Source: Chloroflexota bacterium (lineage in GTDB: Bacteria; Chloroflexota; Dehalococcoidia; DSTF01; JACRBR01). From it: a stretch of 5,946 nt of DNA. The translations under genes and the position numbers were made by a program. Shown one piece after another: positions 1 through 3,634 of this stretch. The stretch lies in NCBI GenBank assembly GCA_016213125.1, contig JACRBR010000152.1, positions 1 through 5,946 of the forward strand. The letters run 5' to 3'. The notes beneath the pieces were generated by a model, which had not been told where the DNA came from, searched no databases, and was given only the letters and a program-made list of their open reading frames with translations. The stretch's first letter is position 1. Each line of letters begins with the position of its first letter.

Positions 1-47
1 GGCAACCCTCGTGGGGTACTCGGTACCTGGCGAGTGCTACGGCAACC
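1..47 (+). repeat. Direct repeat GGCAACC, two copies (1-7 and 41-47)
   Basis: GGCAACC occurs at 1-7 and again at 41-47. Each copy is followed shortly by a GTGG-containing stretch (12-16 and 53-56). The first copy lies exactly at the window edge, so a longer repeat unit may begin outside. GGCAACC-type strings occur in junctions of some riboswitch families, but the rest of those consensus sequences is not visible here. Confidence 0.4.
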
Positions 48-67
48 AGCACGTGGCACTTCCGTAG
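37..67 (+). promoter_or_regulatory. Hairpin in leader, with a competing alternative stem
   Basis: CTACGG (37-42) pairs with CCGTAG (62-67) in a 6-bp stem, and a short CCA/TGG pairing is nested inside (46-48 with 54-56). GTGCT (34-38) can instead pair with AGCAC (48-52). The two folds share bases 37-38 and so exclude each other. Mutually exclusive stems are a feature of switching leaders, but stems this short also arise by chance in GC-rich DNA. Confidence 0.35.
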
Positions 68-74
68 GGGTTAG

Positions 75-106
75 CATCCCTTGCCCGACGAGTACGGGTG
101 GGGATG
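75..106 (+). promoter_or_regulatory. Long hairpin in leader (12 pairs, one bulge)
   Basis: CATCCC (75-80) pairs with GGGATG (101-106). After a bulged T at 81 the helix continues: T82 and G83 form wobble pairs with G100 and T99, and CCCG (84-87) pairs with CGGG (95-98), leaving a seven-base loop (88-94). As RNA this should be a stable rod. It sits directly before the UNCG hairpin, which supports a folded leader or the 3' part of a structured RNA. The function is unknown. Confidence 0.45.
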
Positions 107-112
107 AGGAAC

Positions 113-142
113 GGGGGTGGGAGGCTCCGGCCTCCCACCCCC
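113..142 (+). terminator. Perfect 13-bp GC-rich hairpin with UNCG-type loop
   Basis: GGGGGTGGGAGGC (113-125) is the exact reverse complement of 130-142, and the loop is TCCG. In RNA the closing C and loop read C(UCCG)G, a member of the very stable UNCG tetraloop class. No T-run follows (the next bases are acagcgtc), so it is not a textbook intrinsic terminator, although high-GC bacteria often use hairpins without a U-tract. It ends 25 bases before the Shine-Dalgarno of the lipoprotein gene. It could terminate an upstream transcript, attenuate the lipoprotein transcript, or protect its 5' end. The DNA palindrome is certain; the role is not. Confidence 0.6.
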
Positions 143-167
143 ACAGCGTCGAAGTGAGAGCGAGTCC

Positions 168-172
168 GGAGG
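168..172 (+). promoter_or_regulatory. Ribosome binding site of the lipoprotein gene
   Basis: GGAGG lies 5 bases before the ATG at 178. It fixes the start there (or at the adjacent in-frame GTG at 175) instead of the upstream in-frame GTG at 34. Confidence 0.8.
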
Positions 173-177
173 CAGTG

Positions 178-1545
178 ATGAAGCGGATGCGTGGAGTTGT
201 GCTCACATTGAGCATCGTCGTGATCGCCGTGGCGATGGCGATGCTCGCGACGGCCTGCAGTGGAGGCGACAGTAAGCCGACACCCAGCCCGACGCCGACG
301 GCGGCGACCGCGGCCACTCCCGCAAGCACCAACACGCCTGTCTTCGGCACGCCCATTGCATTGCCGCCAACCCCACTGGTCCCGGAGCGTGGCGCCGCGG
401 ACCTTTCGGAGGGCATCGGCGTCTATCCGGCGGTCGTTGCGTTTGCGGATGCGCTGCGCGGGGGCGAATATTTCCGCACTGTTGGCATCCAGAACGGCGG
501 ACCCATCGAGCACACATATAGCTTCGAGACATCGGGCGACACGGCCCCGTGGCTGACGTTCGTGAGCCCTGATCGAGCGACCGATGTGAACGAAGTTGTC
601 GTACCTCCGCACGGAAGCATTCAAGTCCTCGTGAAGGCCGTCGTTCCTCCTAGCGCCGCTAATGGTGCATATGACGGCTCAATACGAGTCCTCACAACCA
701 CCAGCGTGGGCCCGGACTCCGAGAACTCGGGAACGGGTGTGCGGCTTGGCGCCGATGTCAGCGTGAGCGTTGCGGTGACGGGAACACAAAGGATCGACGG
801 GCAATTCGTCGATGCCGGCGCATCGGATGTGGAGTCCGGATACCCGCTGCGGATCCAGTCATCACTCGTCAACTCGGGCAACGTACAGGTGAACGCGATC
901 ATCGACGTCAACATCGTCGACTCCGCCGGCAATGTAGTCGACCACCTGACATCTACGGACCAGGTGCTTTATCCCAACGAGCGGAAGCAACTCATCACCG
1001 AATGGGACACTACGGGAAAGACTATCGGCGAGCGGACGGCGAGCATATCGATCAAGTATGGAGACCTCGACCTGGGGACGAAGGACGTGCGGTTCAACAT
1101 TCTGCCTGTCGGAACGTTCACACGACGCGCCGAACTCGCGGACGTGCACCTCGCCAACTCCCCACGAGCGGGAGAACTGGCCAAGTTGGTTGCCGTCTTT
1201 ACGAATACCGGGCAGATCGAGACCAGGGGTAAATTCGTTGGCGAGCTGTATAGTGGCGAGCGGCTGATCGCGCCGCTGACGAGCGAAGAACAGCTACTGC
1301 TCCCAGGCGGCACTGGCGATCTTGAGATCCTGACGACCGTCCCGGAAGACGGCGACTACACCGTTCGGGGCCGGATCAACTACGAAGGCCGAGAGACGGA
1401 CGAGCAGTCATTCTCATTCAAGGTCGGTAGCTCGGGCGGTGGCGTATCGCCGCTCTTGATCGCGGCCGGGCTTGTCGCCGTGTTCGTCGTGCTGGCAGGC
1501 GGCGGATGGGCGCTGGTGAGGCGCCGGGCGCGGGTTGCCGGCTGA
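178..1545 (+). CDS. Surface lipoprotein with Ig-like beta domains and C-terminal membrane anchor
   Basis: Encodes 455 residues. Residues 1-26 are a lipoprotein signal: a basic start (MKRMR), a hydrophobic core and the lipobox LATAC with Cys27, the only cysteine in the protein. Position -3 is Ala, a tolerated but less common residue. Residues 31-70 form a Thr/Pro/Ala stalk. Three beta-rich domains seem to follow, at about 78-200, 207-309 and 312-417. The first contains VPPHGSIQVLVKAVVPPSA, which resembles NEW3/DUF916-like Ig folds; the other two, with 'NSGNV' and 'NTGQIETRG' strands, resemble CARDB-like Ig repeats. These family assignments are by eye. Residues 424-447 are a membrane helix preceded by SSGGG and followed by RRRAR, so both ends would be membrane-attached with the domains outside. 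No catalytic motif is visible. It probably acts as a structural, adhesive or scaffold envelope protein. GC is about 61% in sampled stretches, lower than in the next gene. Confidence 0.88.
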   Translation: MKRMRGVVLTLSIVVIAVAMAMLATACSGGDSKPTPSPTPTAATAATPASTNTPVFGTPIALPPTPLVPERGAADLSEGIGVYPAVVAFADALRGGEYFRTVGIQNGGPIEHTYSFETSGDTAPWLTFVSPDRATDVNEVVVPPHGSIQVLVKAVVPPSAANGAYDGSIRVLTTTSVGPDSENSGTGVRLGADVSVSVAVTGTQRIDGQFVDAGASDVESGYPLRIQSSLVNSGNVQVNAIIDVNIVDSAGNVVDHLTSTDQVLYPNERKQLITEWDTTGKTIGERTASISIKYGDLDLGTKDVRFNILPVGTFTRRAELADVHLANSPRAGELAKLVAVFTNTGQIETRGKFVGELYSGERLIAPLTSEEQLLLPGGTGDLEILTTVPEDGDYTVRGRINYEGRETDEQSFSFKVGSSGGGVSPLLIAAGLVAVFVVLAGGGWALVRRRARVAG

Positions 1546-1558
1546 ACGCAGGGGAGGG

Positions 1559-1575
1559 GCGTGTTCGAACAACGC
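1559..1575. promoter_or_regulatory. Imperfect palindrome centred on GTTCGAAC in the intergenic gap
   Basis: GTTCGAAC (1563-1570) is a perfect 8-bp palindrome. The symmetry extends by T1562/A1571 and, skipping A1572, by GCG/CGC (1559-1561 with 1573-1575). It occupies the 52-base gap between the lipoprotein and PA14 genes, so it could be an operator or a small mRNA hairpin. It does not match the spaced GAAC-N4-GTTC layout of Gram-positive-type LexA boxes. No clear -35/-10 pair was found in the gap, which fits co-transcription of the two genes. Confidence 0.25.
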
Positions 1576-1588
1576 GCCGCCAGGTGCC

Positions 1589-1592
1589 GGAG
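1589..1592 (+). promoter_or_regulatory. Ribosome binding site of the PA14 protein gene
   Basis: GGAG lies 5 bases before the ATG at 1598. An in-frame GTG at 1592 overlaps it and is less likely to be the start. A stronger-looking GGGGAGGGG run at 1551-1559 is too far upstream to serve this ATG. Confidence 0.6.
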
Positions 1593-1597
1593 TGGGA

Positions 1598-3385
1598 ATG
1601 AAACGGACGCGCGCCTTCGCTGGCATCGTCTTCGCACTGATCGTGATGATGCTCGCCGTCTGGGGGGCGCCCTCGCAGGAACGTGCCTCGGCGGCTGAAG
1701 GAAGCTGGACCGGACGATACTGGGACAATCCCGACCTCGCCGGGACACCTGTCCTGAAGCGCGACGACGGCTACTGGCTGGACTTCTTCTGGGATGGCGT
1801 CTCGCCCGGGCCAGGCGTGCCGGACGAAGGGTGGAGCGCCCGCTGGAACCGCTCCGACTGGTACGAGGCCGGCGAGTACCGGTTCACGGTGACCGTGGAC
1901 GACGGCGTGTATCTGCAGGTCGATGGCGTCGGCATCCTCGACGAATGGTTCGACCAGAGCGTGACCACGTACGTCGTGGACTACGACCTTACCGAGGGCA
2001 TCCACCAGCTGCGCGTCGACTACTACAACAACGCGTTCGAGGGGTGGATCGAGGTGGAGGTCGAACTGCTGCAGGCGGCGGAGCCGGCCATCCCCACCGA
2101 CACCCCGGAAGCGCCGCCACCCGAGCCGTCACCCGTCGACACTGCCACGCCGGCTCCGCCGGCGGCATCGCCATCCGCACCGGCGCCAGCGCCAACGTCC
2201 GCGGCCACGGGAACAGCTCGCGCGCCGTCATCGCCGACGCGCGGCCCGCGCGCGTCGACGCCCTCTGCCTCGGATACCGCGTCGTCAGCATTCGCGCCCC
2301 CCGTCACGGCTACGCCGACCGCTGTCCCGAGCACGCTCCCGCCGGACGTGGGATGCGCCTGGCAGCTGCCGGACATGGATTCCCTTGCGGCGGGCATGCA
2401 GTACACGGACGCGGGAGGCGGTCACGACGACGATCCGTTGACGTACCCGGACGCGGACGGAAACGCCGCGAATGGAGTGCAGCCGGCGTGCGCGCTCGCG
2501 GCGGGGCTGCCCGCGCAACCTGAGGGCGTGCTTCACATGGTGCAGACGGCGCCGAACCTGGACAACCTGCCGGAGGAGCGGCGGATCGAGGTGTGGCTTG
2601 CGGCGACCCACGCGGAAGGGATCGACCGCATCGCCGGAGCGTTCTTCGCGGTGTACGACCCCCAGGGCACACAAGTTGCCACCATCGCGGCGGCCAGCGC
2701 GTGTGACGCCGCGGGCAGCCCCATGTTCGGCGCGGCGACGGGCACCGGGCAAGTGGACGGAAGCGCCGTGGGCGATCCCGGTGGCGGCCTTGCGGCGCTG
2801 TGCCTCGCGGGCGGAGCAGTGCTGTTCCGGGGTGAACTGCTCCTGAGCAATGCGGATGCCTGTGGCGAGTACAAGGCCGTTGGAGTGGCGATGAACGGCG
2901 CGGGTTACGCGGACTCCGTTTCGTTCAAGTTCGATGTGGTCTGCCTGGTGGCGCTGCGCATCGACTTTCAAACGATTGACTGGGGCGCACTGACACCAGG
3001 CGTGCCCGTTGTGATCGAGGGGGACGCCACGTTCCTGGTCGAGGCCGAAGGCAAGCCGACGCTGCGGAACGCGGGTAACGATGGCGCAGAGGTCGCTGTG
3101 CGCTTTTCGCCGCTGGTGGGACAGGTGTTGGGCGAGCGCATCGAGACCTTCGCGGTGTGCATCACGCCGCTGGGGCGCGGCGGCGACTGCCGCTCGACCG
3201 ACGGCGACGGCATGGTCTCGTTCGCCGGAAGCGCGCCTTCGATCCTGTGTGCGGCCGCGCCCGCGGCGGCGAATTTCGTTGTGATGCCGCCGGATGGGGT
3301 AAGCGCGGACCAGTATCGGGGAGCTGTGGAAATCGTGGGATCGCACCGCGCCGGCCGATGCTTCGGCGCGCTGTATCTGCCGTGA
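1598..3385 (+). CDS. Secreted PA14-domain protein with an unnamed cysteine-containing C-terminal half
   Basis: Encodes 595 residues. Residues 1-32 are a signal peptide (MKRTR start, hydrophobic core, likely signal peptidase I cleavage near ASA/AEG). Residues 34-157 are a PA14 domain: the RYWDNPDLAG opening, W64 and W79, SARWNRSDW, the VDDGVYLQVDG core with Asp101-Asp102, then DEWFD and LRVDYYN. PA14 domains in adhesins, glycosidases and toxins often bind carbohydrate, but the ligand cannot be read here. Residues 160-249 are a Pro/Ala/Thr/Ser linker. Residues 250-595 hold ten cysteines (253, 298, 369, 402, 422, 449, 521, 531, 551, 588), while the signal peptide and PA14 domain have none. This part appears to split into a module with WQLPDMDS and an Asp-rich DAGGGHDDDP loop (250-449) and a beta-sandwich-like module with TIDWGALTPG and LRNAGNDGAEVAVRFSP (452-590). 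I cannot assign either to a named family. There is no C-terminal anchor, so it may be released or bound through a partner. GC is about 71% in sampled stretches. Confidence 0.88.
   Translation: MKRTRAFAGIVFALIVMMLAVWGAPSQERASAAEGSWTGRYWDNPDLAGTPVLKRDDGYWLDFFWDGVSPGPGVPDEGWSARWNRSDWYEAGEYRFTVTVDDGVYLQVDGVGILDEWFDQSVTTYVVDYDLTEGIHQLRVDYYNNAFEGWIEVEVELLQAAEPAIPTDTPEAPPPEPSPVDTATPAPPAASPSAPAPAPTSAATGTARAPSSPTRGPRASTPSASDTASSAFAPPVTATPTAVPSTLPPDVGCAWQLPDMDSLAAGMQYTDAGGGHDDDPLTYPDADGNAANGVQPACALAAGLPAQPEGVLHMVQTAPNLDNLPEERRIEVWLAATHAEGIDRIAGAFFAVYDPQGTQVATIAAASACDAAGSPMFGAATGTGQVDGSAVGDPGGGLAALCLAGGAVLFRGELLLSNADACGEYKAVGVAMNGAGYADSVSFKFDVVCLVALRIDFQTIDWGALTPGVPVVIEGDATFLVEAEGKPTLRNAGNDGAEVAVRFSPLVGQVLGERIETFAVCITPLGRGGDCRSTDGDGMVSFAGSAPSILCAAAPAAANFVVMPPDGVSADQYRGAVEIVGSHRAGRCFGALYLP
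2075..2344 (+). other. Coding region of the Pro/Ala/Thr/Ser linker in the PA14 protein
   Basis: About 90 residues (160-249) consist almost only of Pro, Ala, Thr and Ser, with short runs such as PAPAPTSA, and with no cysteine and few hydrophobics. It separates the PA14 domain from the C-terminal half. Such linkers in exported proteins are typically extended and often O-glycosylated; that is family knowledge and is not shown here. The DNA is extremely GC-rich (47 of 60 bases G or C at 2161-2220). Confidence 0.7.
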
Positions 3386-3421
3386 CGCCAGCCCGCGCCC
3401 GGCCGGAGGCCAGCATGCAAG

Positions 3422-3436
3422 GGCCGGTGGCCGGCC
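3422..3436 (+). terminator. Possible terminator hairpin after the PA14 protein gene
   Basis: GGCCGG (3422-3427) pairs with CCGGCC (3431-3436) around a TGG loop, 36 bases past the stop codon. A second small hairpin, GGCC-GGA-GGCC, lies at 3401-3411, and the two can also pair with each other. There is no T-tract. This is a plausible end for the transcript in a high-GC genome, but it is weak evidence alone. Confidence 0.4.
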
Positions 3437-3458
3437 GAGCGAGTCTGGTCGCCGCGTA

Positions 3459-3484
3459 CTTGACGGAATGGCTTGACGGCTATG
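3459..3484 (+). repeat. Tandem 13-base repeat carrying CTTGACGG twice
   Basis: CTTGACGG occurs at 3459-3466 and 3472-3479 in register with a 13-base period, and each copy is followed by a similar end (AATGG and CTATG). Each copy contains a TTGACG that could act as a -35 element. The pair could be a direct-repeat regulator site overlapping the -35 region, or two alternative -35 elements. Confidence 0.4.
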
Positions 3485-3502
3485 CAGGCTGACCCCTAGC
3501 CT
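3473..3502 (+). promoter_or_regulatory. Candidate sigma70-type promoter for the modular protein gene
   Basis: TTGACG (3473-3478) matches five of six bases of the -35 consensus. TAGCCT (3497-3502), 18 bases downstream, is a weak -10 that keeps T1, A2 and T6. Transcription would start near 3509 and give a leader of about 125 bases. A locally AT-richer patch at 3530-3560, with the palindrome TCTTAAGA (3541-3548) and CATACT (3551-3556), could instead hold a -10 element but has no good -35. Confidence 0.4.
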
Positions 3503-3605
3503 TTCGATCGTCCGGTACCCGCACCGGCCTTAGATACACGTCTTAAGATTCATACTGGTTCAGATCCGCAGCGCCGTGGTGTCTCGCGGCGACTGTTCTG
3601 GTTCC

Positions 3606-3619
3606 GCGCAGTTGTGCGC
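3606..3619 (+). promoter_or_regulatory. Small hairpin just before the ribosome binding site
   Basis: GCGCA (3606-3610) and TGCGC (3615-3619) pair around GTTG, ending 2 bases before the Shine-Dalgarno. In the same leader, CGCCG (3572-3576) can pair with CGGCG (3587-3591), and CTGGTTC occurs twice (3555-3561 and 3598-3604). It may affect ribosome access; the evidence is structural only. Confidence 0.3.
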
Positions 3620-3621
3620 TT

Positions 3622-3627
3622 GAGGAG
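3622..3627 (+). promoter_or_regulatory. Ribosome binding site of the modular protein gene
   Basis: GAGGAG lies 7 bases before the ATG at 3635, which makes it a strong site. It decides the start at 3635 over the in-frame GTG codons at 3638 and 3641. Confidence 0.8.
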
Positions 3628-3634
3628 AACCGAC

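Larger units (their letters stand above)
1..177 (+). other. Non-coding structured leader upstream of the lipoprotein gene
   Basis: I see no convincing gene in this stretch. The reading frame of the downstream gene is open back to the left edge, but the signal peptide and Shine-Dalgarno place the start at 178. The stretch is dense in possible RNA structure: hairpins at 15-27 (GGTAC/GTACC), 37-67, 75-106 and 113-142, and two GGCAACC copies. It could be the 5' leader of the lipoprotein mRNA, the 3' end of an upstream transcript with its terminator, or part of a structured RNA cut by the window edge. No promoter hexamer pair stood out. The structure is seen in the sequence; the role is inference. 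Confidence 0.5.

Noticed and set aside
1..142. Assignment of the leader to a SAM-clan or cyclic-di-GMP riboswitch
   Set aside because: Only short motifs (GGCAACC, GATGAGG near 103-109) are reminiscent. The remaining conserved segments and the aptamer topology could not be found, so no family name is given.
34..177. N-terminal extension of the lipoprotein from GTG at 34
   Set aside because: The frame is open, but the translated stretch crosses the structured leader and would bury the lipoprotein signal about 50 residues in. GGAGG before the ATG at 178 gives a normal start.
37..624. Minus-strand open frame of 195 codons over the leader and lipoprotein start
   Set aside because: The product has runs of Arg (GRRRRRRAGC) produced by antisense reading of the Ala/Thr/Pro linker codons; there is no start context or domain.
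1535..1597. TTG start at 1535 for the PA14 protein
   Set aside because: It overlaps the end of the lipoprotein gene and would add 21 non-signal residues before a proper signal peptide that begins at the ATG at 1598 behind GGAG.
1831..2523. Second plus-strand open frame (230 codons) inside the PA14 protein gene
   Set aside because: It is an out-of-frame reading of the PA14 and linker region, Arg/Gly-rich, with no ribosome binding site; the PA14 match is in the other frame.
2285..3346. Minus-strand open frame of 353 codons
   Set aside because: It is antisense to the PA14 protein's C-terminal half, Arg/His-rich and without domains or signals, so it is a composition artefact.
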